Part shown: positions 33,411-41,786 of the stretch, one piece after another
Numbering within the stretch: position 1 is the first letter of the stretch
Layout: each line of letters starts with the position of its first letter
Assembly (NCBI RefSeq): GCF_002095475.1
Contig: NZ_MLFR01000038.1
Location: forward strand, 1 to 48,355
Source of the DNA: Pantoea rwandensis
GTDB taxonomy: Bacteria > Pseudomonadota > Gammaproteobacteria > Enterobacterales > Enterobacteriaceae
DNA: 48,355 nucleotides
Reading direction: 5' to 3'
Translations under genes and position numbers: made by a program
Notes under the pieces: model-generated
What the model was told of the DNA's origin: nothing
The model's database searches: none
Seen by the model: the letters and a program-made list of their open reading frames with translations, nothing else

Positions 33411-33435
33411 TGGCGCTTCTCCCTGACGCTTCGGT

Positions 33436-33975
33436 TTAAATGGTGCCGCGAACTTTCTCTGTCAGTTCCTGTGGGAACTGCATAGCCAGCATGATGTGTT
33501 CAACCATGCTGCATTTGCGGCCTGTATTGGTATTGGTGATCACCCAGTACGGTGTGCCGGGGACATGCTTCGGCTTGGTATGGGTGCCATTTTGCAGCAG
33601 CGTATGCTCATCACCCGCGAAGTAAACGCGAGTGCGCCCCTGCAGCGAGGCAGTGGCGTCAGCAAAGGCCGCAGGATCAAGACGATAGAGCGTTGACAGT
33701 ACCAGCATAAAGCGATTCACCGCCTTATTCTGCTCGGCATACTCATCGGAAAGCAGCAGTTCACGCACGGCACGCACGCGATCCTGAGGACGCGCTTCGT
33801 TGCGCACGGGTTGCGCTTCCTTCACTGAAACACTGACGGCAGGCGCAGCAGGTGCACTCTGACCCGCGGTAAACTTCAGCATGCGGCGCAAAATATCGGA
33901 GGCGCTTTCACCAATGTGCTGCGTGTGGCTGGCAATATAACGGTAGAGTTCTTCGTCAACTTCAATCGTTTTCAT
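33436..33975 (-). CDS. seqA: Negative regulator of replication initiation SeqA
   Basis: SeqA binds hemimethylated GATC sites, sequesters oriC and organises newly replicated DNA. The start MKTIEVDEELYRYIASHTQH gives 179 residues (E. coli 181). An upstream ATG at 34071 is rejected. The N-terminal oligomerisation domain spans about 1-35 and the linker (TAGQSAPAAPAVSVSV) is variable. The C-terminal DNA-binding domain has GRTRVYFAGDE, TKPKHVPGTPYWVITNTNTG and RKCSMVEHIM. A TATAAT -10-like element lies at 34076-34081 upstream on the minus strand. Confidence 0.97.
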   Translation of the reverse strand: MKTIEVDEELYRYIASHTQHIGESASDILRRMLKFTAGQSAPAAPAVSVSVKEAQPVRNEARPQDRVRAVRELLLSDEYAEQNKAVNRFMLVLSTLYRLDPAAFADATASLQGRTRVYFAGDEHTLLQNGTHTKPKHVPGTPYWVITNTNTGRKCSMVEHIMLAMQFPQELTEKVRGTI

Positions 33976-34223
33976 CTTATTCCGTACAATTCTGGCAAAT
34001 GACAGAACCACGCATTGTTGCAACGGCTTTAGCAAAATCCAGTCGTGCAAAATGTGAGCGGGCTCTAACATAAGGATTATAAAGTTAAATCCGTGGCAGC
34101 CGATAGCGCTGGCATCGTTTCAGGGCAAAAGTCGGAATATGCCCTAATGCCTGGCCGGCTGGCTCCTGGACAGGTGAATCCATGATAACCTAAGCCAAGG
34201 TCACAACCGTAAGAACTTTAGCC

Positions 34224-34988
34224 ATGATTTTGAACGCCCGACTGGAAACTGAACAATCTTCGCCTGATGCCCCCCCTATTCTGTTAATTCATGGCCTTTT
34301 CGGCAGCCTCGATAACCTCGGCGTGTTGGCAAGAGGCATGCGTGATGCGCGCCCTACCCTGCAAGTTGATGTGCGCAATCACGGCTTATCCGCGCGCAGC
34401 GAAGTCATGAACTACTCTGTGATGGCGCAGGACATTGTCGATACGATGGATGCGCATGATATCGAACGTGCGGACGTCATCGGTCACTCTATGGGCGGTA
34501 AAATCGCCATGGCGCTGAGTGCTGTCGCACCTGAACGTATTGAGAAGATGGTGCTGATTGATATCGCGCCTGTGGATTATCAAACGCGCCGCCATGATGA
34601 AATCTTTGCCGGCATTCGCGCCGTGACGGCTGCGGGCGTGACGCGCCGCAGCGAAGCCGCTGCAGTAATGCGTCATCACATCGCGGAAGAGGGTGTCATC
34701 CAGTTTATCCTTAAATCCTTTGTGGACGGAGAATGGCGCTTTAATGTGCCGGTGCTGTGGGACAATTACAGCACTATTTCGGGCTGGGAAGAGGTTCCAG
34801 CGTGGCAGCATCCCGCATTGTTTATTCGCGGTGGCGATTCCCCCTATCTGGATAATCAACATCGCGAAGCCCTGCTGCGCCAGTTTCCGCAAGCCCATGC
34901 ACATGTTATCAGCGGCGCTGGGCATTGGGTTCACGCGGAAAAACCTGATGCGGTTTTACGCGCCGTTCGTCGATTTTTTAACCTGTAA
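34224..34988 (+). CDS. ybfF: Alpha/beta-hydrolase esterase YbfF
   Basis: A 254-residue esterase of the same length as E. coli YbfF, which acts on short acyl-CoA and acyl esters. The oxyanion motif LLIHGLFGSLDNLG, nucleophile elbow GHSMGG (Ser89) and catalytic histidine in GAGHWVHAEKP near the C-terminus are all visible. It is divergent from seqA across a 248-base gap and is followed by ybfE. Physiological substrate unknown. Confidence 0.96.
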   Translation: MILNARLETEQSSPDAPPILLIHGLFGSLDNLGVLARGMRDARPTLQVDVRNHGLSARSEVMNYSVMAQDIVDTMDAHDIERADVIGHSMGGKIAMALSAVAPERIEKMVLIDIAPVDYQTRRHDEIFAGIRAVTAAGVTRRSEAAAVMRHHIAEEGVIQFILKSFVDGEWRFNVPVLWDNYSTISGWEEVPAWQHPALFIRGGDSPYLDNQHREALLRQFPQAHAHVISGAGHWVHAEKPDAVLRAVRRFFNL

Positions 34989-35156
34989 AAGCAAAAGCTT
35001 GCTAGAAGTGGTTTAGGATTGGCGTCACAGAGTGTGCTGAAGTATGATGTCGCGCTAAAAATTTGCCGCGGATGATTTTTTCGCCGCGGTCGGGCCGATA
35101 ATGTATAAATCGCGCAGCGCCTTTCCGCCGTTCGCGCCCACTCATTTTCAAAAATC

Positions 35157-35432
35157 ATGGCAAAAGAACAGACAGACCGTACCACGCTTGATCTTTTTGC
35201 AGACGAGCGGCGTCCCGGTCGCCCAAAAACCAGCCCGTTGACGCGTGACCAACAGTTACGCATCAACAAACGTAATCAGCTCAAGCGCGATAAAGTGCGA
35301 GGGCTGCGTCGTGTTGAGCTGAAAATGTCCAGCGAGGCGGTTGACGCCTTAAACACGCTGGCCGAGCAACAAAACATTAGCCGCAGCGAATTGATCGAAC
35401 AAATGCTGCTGGCGCAACTCAAACTGTTTTAG
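35157..35432 (+). CDS. ybfE: YbfE, CopB-type ribbon-helix-helix small protein
   Basis: The 91-residue basic protein is homologous to E. coli YbfE (97 aa). The N-terminal half is charged (DLFADERRPGRPKTSPLTRD), and the C-terminal RVELKMSSEAVDALNTLAEQ with the following helix looks like a ribbon-helix-helix DNA-binding fold. In E. coli ybfE is annotated as LexA-regulated. I could not find a LexA box (CTG-N10-CAG) in the 168 bases upstream here. It precedes fldA. Function not established. Confidence 0.9.
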   Translation: MAKEQTDRTTLDLFADERRPGRPKTSPLTRDQQLRINKRNQLKRDKVRGLRRVELKMSSEAVDALNTLAEQQNISRSELIEQMLLAQLKLF

Positions 35433-35567
35433 CGCGCCGACCGCACGCAGGAACACAAAGTTCAGGCTTTACTCGTTCCGCCCTTTTCAACGGTCTGCTA
35501 TCATTCGCTAACATGTGCAGTCAATTGACTTACTTTCACAATCAGGCTTTAAGAGGTTACTTAACCC

Positions 35568-36098
35568 ATGGCAATCGTAGGCATTTTCTTCGGCAGCGAT
35601 ACCGGCAACACTGAAAACATTGCAAAAATGATCCAGAAACAACTGGGTAAAGATGTCGCCGAAGTGCATGACATTGCTAAGAGCACCAAAGAAGATCTCG
35701 CAGCTTTCGACATCCTGCTGCTGGGTATTCCTACCTGGTATTATGGCGAAGCACAGTGTGACTGGGATGACTTTTTCCCCACGCTGGAAGAGATCGACTT
35801 CAATGGCAAACTGGTGGCGCTATTTGGTTGTGGCGACCAGGAAGATTATGCCGAGTATTTCTGTGATGCGATGGGCACAATTCGCGACATCATTGAGCCA
35901 AACGGCGCAGTGATTGTTGGCCACTGGCCGACGGAAGGCTACCACTTCGAAGCCTCTAAGGGCTTAGCAGATGACAAGCACTTCCTGGGCCTGGCCATTG
36001 ACGAGGACCGTCAGCCAGAGTTGACCAACGAACGTGTCGACGCATGGGTGAAGCAGATCTTCGATGAACTGCAGTTGAAAGAGATCATCGAAGCATAA
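35568..36098 (+). CDS. fldA: Flavodoxin FldA
   Basis: This FMN-binding electron carrier feeds anaerobic ribonucleotide reductase, pyruvate formate-lyase activation, methionine synthase and biotin synthase. Its 176 residues equal E. coli FldA. The FMN phosphate loop is GSDTGNTENIA at the N-terminus, with aromatic flavin-stacking segments TWYYGEAQCDWDDF and GCGDQEDYAEYFCDA. A TATCAT -10-like element lies at 35499-35504. It is followed by uof-fur. Confidence 0.98.
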   Translation: MAIVGIFFGSDTGNTENIAKMIQKQLGKDVAEVHDIAKSTKEDLAAFDILLLGIPTWYYGEAQCDWDDFFPTLEEIDFNGKLVALFGCGDQEDYAEYFCDAMGTIRDIIEPNGAVIVGHWPTEGYHFEASKGLADDKHFLGLAIDEDRQPELTNERVDAWVKQIFDELQLKEIIEA

Positions 36099-36378
36099 GG
36101 TTTTCCCGAACCGATGTGGGCGGTGTCTCACATCGGTGTAACGGAATTTCCTATAAAAATAATAGCTACGGTTTTTTAACTTTTCCCCGCAAATCTGTAC
36201 AATACCCGCAATGGTCATCCGCTTATTCCTCTGACTGTAGAGTGAGGCTGAGTGAAATGGAAATCCAAACCACACTGTTTCGCCATGGCTTAGACGGTAA
36301 TTACCCCCACAGCCATTGTTGATTTTATGCGACAGCTTGGTTTTCATTTCACTGCTTCAGTTCTATAATGAGACGCAA

Positions 36379-36459
36379 ATGAGAATAGGCGTTGACCTAA
36401 ACATTCAAGGCCCTTGTGCCACAAGTGACAAGCAAAGTAACAGGACAATATCCGCATGA
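36379..36459 (+). CDS. uof: Small leader peptide Uof, translationally coupled to fur
   Basis: A 26-codon frame begins MRIGVDLNIQGP and ends with TGA overlapping the fur ATG (ATGA). In E. coli, uof is a 28-codon leader whose translation is required for fur translation and is the target of the RyhB small RNA. Position, size and stop-start overlap match; I identify it by architecture rather than sequence identity. A TATAAT element lies at 36364-36369, only 10 bases before the ATG. If that promoter is used, the leader would be almost leaderless. The 280 bases between fldA and uof hold a CCGATGTG/CACATCGG hairpin (36113-36138) and no other gene. Confidence 0.6.
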   Translation: MRIGVDLNIQGPCATSDKQSNRTISA

Positions 36460-36905
36460 CTGACAACAACTCCGCATTGAAGAAGGCTGGCCTGAAAGTC
36501 ACTCTGCCAAGATTGAAAATTTTGGAAGTGCTTCAGGGACCCGGACCCGAGTCCCATCACGTCAGTGCGGAAGATTTGTACAAGCGCCTGATTGATATGG
36601 GCGAAGAGATTGGTCTGGCAACGGTATATCGCGTTCTTAACCAGTTTGATGACGCAGGTATCGTCACCCGTCATAACTTCGAAGGCGGTAAATCCGTCTT
36701 CGAGTTGACTCAACAGCATCATCACGATCACCTGATTTGCCTGGATTGTGGCAAGGTCATCGAATTCAGCGATGAATCAATTGAAACGCGTCAGCGTGAA
36801 ATTGCGACTCGCCATGGCATCAAGCTCAGCAACCATAGCCTGTATCTGTATGGTCACTGCGCTATCGGAGACTGCCGCGAAGACGATACGCTCCACGACA
36901 AGTAA
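36456..36905 (+). CDS. fur: Ferric uptake regulator Fur
   Basis: Fur is the global Fe(II)-dependent repressor of iron uptake. It has 149 residues (E. coli 148). The N-terminal winged helix contains LATVYRVLNQFDDAGIVTRH. The metal-binding domain has QQHHHDHLICLDCGKVIEF (Cys95 and Cys98, zinc site) and the C-terminal pair GHCAIGDC. Relative to E. coli, a loop near residue 30 is two residues longer (QGPGPESHHV for QEPDNHHV), before the DNA-binding helix. The start overlaps the uof stop. A strong hairpin terminator follows. Confidence 0.98.
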   Translation: MTDNNSALKKAGLKVTLPRLKILEVLQGPGPESHHVSAEDLYKRLIDMGEEIGLATVYRVLNQFDDAGIVTRHNFEGGKSVFELTQQHHHDHLICLDCGKVIEFSDESIETRQREIATRHGIKLSNHSLYLYGHCAIGDCREDDTLHDK

Positions 36906-36925
36906 TCGAGTGTGCTATGCAATAT

Positions 36926-36956
36926 AAGAAAACCGGTGCCTGGCACCGGTTTTTTT
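36926..36956 (+). terminator. fur intrinsic terminator (bidirectional)
   Basis: ACCGGTGCC-T-GGCACCGGT is a 9-bp perfect inverted repeat followed by TTTTTT on the plus strand, and preceded by GAAAA so that it also works for the convergent minus-strand gene at 36966. Confidence 0.92.
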
Positions 36957-36965
36957 ATGCTGCTA

Positions 36966-37361
36966 TCAAGCGACGAAGGTTTCGTGTAGATAGCGCCAGC
37001 GGGGAATGGTGGTGCTGCAATCCAGCACAGCCAGCGAGATGCGACTCTGATTAGTGCCGTTCAGCATTTGCAATTCACGGTATTGAATCGTCACTTCCTG
37101 GCTCTGCTGAGAGATGATGGCATGTTCGCTGGTCGCAATTCGCATGCCCTCACGTCGGCCATGCAACTGGCGAAACAACACTTCAGTATCGTTCAGATCC
37201 AATTGCTTGCCCAATGGCGTCACCATTTTGAATTCTGGGTGAAAGTGCGACAGAAGCAATTCCATGCTGTCATCGCTACCTTCTGCCTGGTTAAAAATAC
37301 GTTCAATCAGCTGATGTAAAACCACCACACTGTGTTTAGCTTCCAGAGCGAGACTGGTCAT
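36966..37361 (-). CDS. Hypothetical NTF2-like (DUF4440-type) protein
   Basis: A 131-residue soluble protein with a good AAGG ribosome site. The pattern of an N-terminal helix (VVVLHQLIERIFN), then LLSHFHPEFKMVTPLG, then strand-rich segments (EHAIISQQSQEVTIQYRELQ) resembles SnoaL/NTF2-like DUF4440 proteins. I do not recognise a specific family and assign no activity. It lies between fur (convergent) and glnS (same strand, separated by a terminator), so it should have its own promoter in the 180-base gap. E. coli has no counterpart here that I recognise. Confidence 0.8.
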   Translation of the reverse strand: MTSLALEAKHSVVVLHQLIERIFNQAEGSDDSMELLLSHFHPEFKMVTPLGKQLDLNDTEVLFRQLHGRREGMRIATSEHAIISQQSQEVTIQYRELQMLNGTNQSRISLAVLDCSTTIPRWRYLHETFVA

Positions 37362-37540
37362 TTTTTTCCTTTGATAACCCGCAGAGCCTTATCTGAGTGC
37401 GCTAGCCTACCTGAAAAAAAGTTTTTCACACTCGCTAATGGATTAATTTTACTAAAGTCAGATTAGTCGCAAAATTCACCAACAAGCACATTTTAGCGAC
37501 CGCAGCATAAATAGCTGGAAGCGGTGGATTACAGGCAATA

Positions 37541-37564
37541 AAAAAGGGCGAAAACTCGCCCTTT
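37541..37564 (-). terminator. glnS intrinsic terminator
   Basis: On the minus strand AAAGGGCGA-GTTT-TCGCCCTTT is followed by TTT, 31 bases after the glnS stop. Confidence 0.88.
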
Positions 37565-37595
37565 AATGATCAAGTGGTGCTTTCAACAAGCAGGA

Positions 37596-39263
37596 TTAAT
37601 CACCGATTTTGGCAAAGGTATCGCGCAAACCTACCGTGCGGTTAAACACCAACTTGCCTGGCTGCGAGTAAACGCTATCCGCACAGAAGTAACCTTCACG
37701 TTCAAACTGATACGGTGCGGAAGCCGTGGCCTCACGCAGACCAGACTCGACAAAGCCCTGTTTGATTTCCAACGAATTTGGGTTGATGGTAGTGAGGAAA
37801 TCTTCCGCCGCCGCCGGATTCGGAACACTGAACAGACGATCGTAAAGACGGAACTCTGCAGGCAGCGCATGAATGGCGGATACCCAATGAATCACGCCTT
37901 TCACCTTACGACCATCCGCAGGATCTTTGCTCAGTGTGTCGACATCGCAGGTTGCATAGATGCAGGTAATGTTCCCCTCTTCATCTTTGGCTACCCGTTC
38001 TGCACGAATCACATAGGCATTACGCAGACGGACTTCTTTGCCCAGCACCAGACGTTTGTACTGCTTGTTGGCTTCTTCGCGGAAGTCAGCACGATCGATC
38101 CACACTTCACGGCTGAACGGCACTTGACGCGTGCCCATCTCCGGATTGTTAGGATGGTTTGGCATGGTCAACGTCTCTTCGTGACCTGCCGGCAGGTTTT
38201 CGATCACCACTTTAAGAGGATCGAGTACTGCCATCGCACGTGGTGCGTTCTCATTCAGATCGTCACGAATGCATGACTCCAGCGACGCCATCTCTACGAT
38301 GTTGTCTTGCTTGGTCACGCCAATACGGCGACAGAATTCGCGAATCGAAGCGGCGCTGTAGCCACGACGACGCAGACCGGAAACGGTCAGCATACGTGGG
38401 TCATCCCAGCTTTCAACGACCTTCTCAGTCACCAACTGTGTCAGCTTGCGCTTTGACATCACCGCATATTCCAGATTCAGACGCGAGAATTCGTACTGAC
38501 GTGGATGCTGAGGGATAGTGATGTTATCCAGCACCCAATCGTACAGACGACGGTTGTCCTGGAACTCCAGTGTACAGAGTGAATGCGTGATGCCTTCGAT
38601 GGCGTCTGAAATGCAGTGGGTGAAATCGTACATCGGGTAGATGCACCATTTTTCGCCTGTCTGGTGATGTTCCGCAAATTTAATGCGGTACAAAACCGGA
38701 TCGCGCATCACGATGAAGCTTGAAGCCATGTCAATTTTGGCACGCAGACAGGCTTTACCCTCTGCGAAACCGCCATCGCGCATTTTCTGGAACAGCGCCA
38801 GGTTCTCTTCCACGCTGCGATCGCGATACGGACTGTTCTTGCCCGGTGCCGTGAGCGTGCCGCGATATTCACGGATCTCATCAGCGGAGAGTTCATCAAC
38901 GTAAGCCAGACCTTTATTGATCAGCTCTACGGCGTAGTTAAACAATTGGTCGAAGTAGTCTGAGGAGTAACGAATGTTGCCGCTCCACTCAAAGCCCAGC
39001 CATTGCACGTCACGCTTGATGGATTCAACGAACTCCAGATCTTCTTTCACCGGGTTGGTATCGTCGAAACGCAGGTTGCACTGACCTTGATAATCTTGGG
39101 CGATACCAAAGTTCAGGCAGATAGATTTCGCATGGCCAATATGCAGGTAACCATTGGGCTCAGGCGGGAAACGGGTATGCACACTGTTGTGCTTACCGCT
39201 CGCCAAATCTTCGTCGATGATCTGACGAATAAAGTTCGTTGGGCGGGCTTCAGCCTCACTCAT
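37596..39263 (-). CDS. glnS: Glutaminyl-tRNA synthetase
   Basis: The class I synthetase charges tRNA-Gln, whose genes lie at the right end of this window. The start MSEAEARPTNFIRQIIDEDL gives 555 residues (E. coli 554); the ATG at 39344 is rejected. Signature motifs are GYLHIGHAKSICLNFGIAQD (HIGH) and VMSKRKL (the MSK variant of KMSKS). The tRNA acceptor domain and two anticodon beta-barrels follow. A terminator separates it from the small gene downstream. Confidence 0.98.
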   Translation of the reverse strand: MSEAEARPTNFIRQIIDEDLASGKHNSVHTRFPPEPNGYLHIGHAKSICLNFGIAQDYQGQCNLRFDDTNPVKEDLEFVESIKRDVQWLGFEWSGNIRYSSDYFDQLFNYAVELINKGLAYVDELSADEIREYRGTLTAPGKNSPYRDRSVEENLALFQKMRDGGFAEGKACLRAKIDMASSFIVMRDPVLYRIKFAEHHQTGEKWCIYPMYDFTHCISDAIEGITHSLCTLEFQDNRRLYDWVLDNITIPQHPRQYEFSRLNLEYAVMSKRKLTQLVTEKVVESWDDPRMLTVSGLRRRGYSAASIREFCRRIGVTKQDNIVEMASLESCIRDDLNENAPRAMAVLDPLKVVIENLPAGHEETLTMPNHPNNPEMGTRQVPFSREVWIDRADFREEANKQYKRLVLGKEVRLRNAYVIRAERVAKDEEGNITCIYATCDVDTLSKDPADGRKVKGVIHWVSAIHALPAEFRLYDRLFSVPNPAAAEDFLTTINPNSLEIKQGFVESGLREATASAPYQFEREGYFCADSVYSQPGKLVFNRTVGLRDTFAKIGD

Positions 39264-39367
39264 CTCAAAATCCTCAAAACAATAGCGGGTGATTTGTACC
39301 ACGAAGTAACGGAGTATGATCCACAAAGCGCAGGAGGGAAACAACCGTTTGTTGGCGGTTTTAAAAC

Positions 39368-39395
39368 AAAAAAGGCAGGAATTGCTTCCTGCCTT
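39368..39395 (-). terminator. nagE intrinsic terminator
   Basis: On the minus strand AAGGCAGGAA-GCAA-TTCCTGCCTT is a 10-bp stem followed by TTTTT, 20 bases after the nagE stop. Confidence 0.92.
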
Positions 39396-39414
39396 CTGAC
39401 TAAATCACAAGGAC

Positions 39415-41450
39415 TTAGTTTTTGACTTCATACAATGGCGTCACACCCGCAACAACAGAACCGCTTGCCAGCAGATTCAGACCGGCGAATTCATCGCTGT
39501 TGCTGATAACCACCGGGCTGATCATTGAACGCGCGTTAGCATTAAGGAAGTCCAGATCCATCTCCAGAATCGGCTGACCGGCAGTGACCGTCGTGCCCTC
39601 TTCCACCAAGCGTGTAAAACCTTTGCCCTCCAGCGCAACGGTATCCAAGCCCATGTGCACTACAATCTCCACACCGTTTGCCGCTTCCAGGCAGAATGCA
39701 TGGTTGGTGTTGAAGATTTTCACCACAGTACCGGCAATCGGTGCCACGACGGTTTTATCGGTCGGCTTGATCGCCAGGCCTTCACCCACGGCTTTGCTGG
39801 CGAACGCTTCATCTGGAACGGCTTCCAGTGCAACGACTTCACCGGTGACCGGTGCCACCAGCGTCGCAATGACCGCTTTCTCACTATTAAGGACGGCCTG
39901 CGGTTTAGCCGCACCCGGTGCAGATGCAGCGACCGGCGCTACTGCGGAGGCCGCTACCGGACCTTTACTCAACACCGTTTTCATTGCGCTGGCAATGATC
40001 TCAGCCTGTGTACCCACAATCACCTGGACGCTTTGCTTGTTCAGGCGAATAACACCTGAAGCACCCAGACGTTTCGCCACGCCATCATTCACTTGCGCAG
40101 AGTCTTTCACATTCAGACGCAGACGCGTGATGCAGGCATCAATGTTGGTCAGGTTTTCAGAACCGCCTACTGCCGCAATATAACGACGCGCCAGTGATTC
40201 AGTTTGGCTCTCGCCGTTACCGCTGTGATCAACGTTAACGTCGTAGCCATCGGTTTCATCGCCCGCAGAAAGCTCGCGGCCCGGCGTCATCAGGTTGAAT
40301 TTCTGGATGGTAAAGCGGAAGACCACATAGTAGATGGCGAAGAACACCAGACCTTGTGGGATCAGCATCCACCAGTTTACCGCCAGTGGATTTCGGGTTG
40401 AGAGCACCATATCCACTAACCCGGCACTGAAGCCAAAGCCTGCGATCCAATGCATGCTGGCAGCGATGAACACGGAAATGCCGGTTAATACAGCGTGAAT
40501 GACATACAGCACCGGCGCCACGAACATGAAGGAGAATTCAAGCGGCTCAGTGATGCCGGTAAAGAAGGCAGCAAAAGCTGCGGCCAACATAATACCGCCC
40601 ACTTTGGCGCGGTTTTCAGGGCGCGCACAGTGGTAGATTGCCAATGCAGCACCTGGCAAACCAAACATCATGATAGGGAAGAAGCCCGCCTGGTAACGAC
40701 CGGTGATACCTGGAATACCTGTACCATCAGCGATTGATTGCGCGCCACCAAGGAACTTAGGAATGTCGTTGATACCGGCGACATCGAACCAGAACACTGA
40801 GTTGAGCGCGTGATGCAGACCCACGGGAATCAGGAGACGGTTAAAGAAGGCGTAGACACCTGCACCGACTGAACCCATTTTCTGAATGTGTTCACCGAAG
40901 TTCACCAGCCGCCGAAGATGATCGGCCAGATATACATCAGAATGAAAGCGACGACGATCATCAGGAAGGAAACGAGAATCGGCACCAAGCGGCGTCCACT
41001 AAAGAACGACAGCGCCTTTGGCAGCTCAACGTGGCTAAAGCGGTTATACACTTCAGCGGAGAGAATACCGACCAGGATACCGACAAATTGGTTATTGATT
41101 TTGCCGAAGGCCGCTGGCACCTGATCCACCGGTATTTTCTGAATCATCGCCACTGCGGCCGGTGAACAGAGTGTGGTCACCACCAGGAAGCCAACGAAGC
41201 CGGTTAACGCAGCTGCACCATCTTTATCTTTCGACATACCGTAAGCCACACCAATGGCAAACAGCACAGACATATTTTCGATAATGGCTGAACCGGATTT
41301 GATCAACAGTGCCGCCAGCGCATTGCCTGCGCCCCAGCTGTCCGGATCAATCCAGTACCCCACGCCCATTAAGATTGCCGCTGCCGGCAGAGTCGCTACC
41401 GGCACCATAAGCGCGCGGCCGACCTTTTGCAGATATCCTAAAATACTCAC
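39415..41450 (-). pseudogene. nagE: Frameshifted nagE, N-acetylglucosamine PTS permease (EIICBA)
   Basis: With one base restored this would be a 678-residue EIICBA protein like the N-acetylglucosamine permease of Erwiniaceae; E. coli NagE is 648. The first frame (41450 to 40902) encodes 182 residues of the EIIC membrane domain and stops at TGA (40904-40902) right after PIIFGGW. The second frame resumes at NFGEHIQKMGSVGAGVYAF and runs to the normal end. EIIB (NIDACITRLRLNVKD) carries its phospho-cysteine, and EIIA (VVHMGLDTVALEGKGF) its histidine. TGG-TG-AAC should probably read TGG-GTG-AAC. The total of 2036 bases is one short of a multiple of three. Either a real disruption or an assembly error; the rest of the gene shows no decay. 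Confidence 0.9.
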
Positions 41451-41548
41451 CTTATTCTCCCCCTATGAGACTGGCGTTTGCCGTAGCGTGGGTTGATTTT
41501 ATTATCCCGACGCCCGGTACTTTGATGACATCATTCACCACGAGGCGC

Positions 41549-41578
41549 AGTGTAAAGATAAATTAATTCGCCTCGCAA
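41549..41578 (-). promoter_or_regulatory. Candidate nagE promoter
   Basis: On the minus strand TTGCGA-N18-TACACT. The implied start near 41542 places the CRP site centre at about -61, the expected class I spacing. The left NagC-like box overlaps the -35. Confidence 0.5.
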
Positions 41579-41586
41579 ATTAAAAC
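41561..41586. promoter_or_regulatory. NagC-like operator on the nagE side
   Basis: AATTAATTCGC-CTC-GCAAATTAAAA is an imperfect A+T-flanked palindrome of the NagC type, overlapping the nagE -35. Its centre is 93 bases from the second box, about nine helical turns, consistent with the NagC looping known for the E. coli nagE-nagB region. Confidence 0.5.
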
Positions 41587-41595
41587 CACGATAAC

Positions 41596-41611
41596 TGTGA
41601 TTTTAATCACC
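41596..41611. promoter_or_regulatory. CRP (CAP) site in the nagE-nagB divergent region
   Basis: TGTGA-TTTTAA-TCACC matches nine of ten consensus positions of TGTGA-N6-TCACA. It lies between the two NagC-like boxes. Confidence 0.75.
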
Positions 41612-41639
41612 ATAACGGACGTTTATTCCTGCGAAATGC

Positions 41640-41676
41640 TAGCCACCACCACAAACTTATTTTATGATGAAAAATA
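41640..41676 (+). promoter_or_regulatory. nagB promoter overlapped by a NagC-like box
   Basis: TAGCCA-N17-TATGAT gives a start near 41675, putting the CRP site centre near -71. The box TTATTTT-ATGATG-AAAAATA (41657-41676) covers the -10, as expected for repression by NagC. Downstream, in the nagB leader, TTACGCTTAA occurs twice (41701 and 41716). The rest of the 336-base gap holds no gene. Confidence 0.55.
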
Positions 41677-41786
41677 TCAGGTCGCACTTTTCCCTACTGG
41701 TTACGCTTAAACAGATTACGCTTAAGGGCAGCAACCTAAACCAGAATCGGCGACAACATTTTCCAAATCTTAATTGAGGTGAAGAC

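Noticed and set aside
34989..35156. Expected LexA box upstream of ybfE
   Set aside because: E. coli ybfE is annotated as LexA-regulated, but no CTG-N10-CAG type site is visible here; a CCGCGG repeat is present but has no known link.
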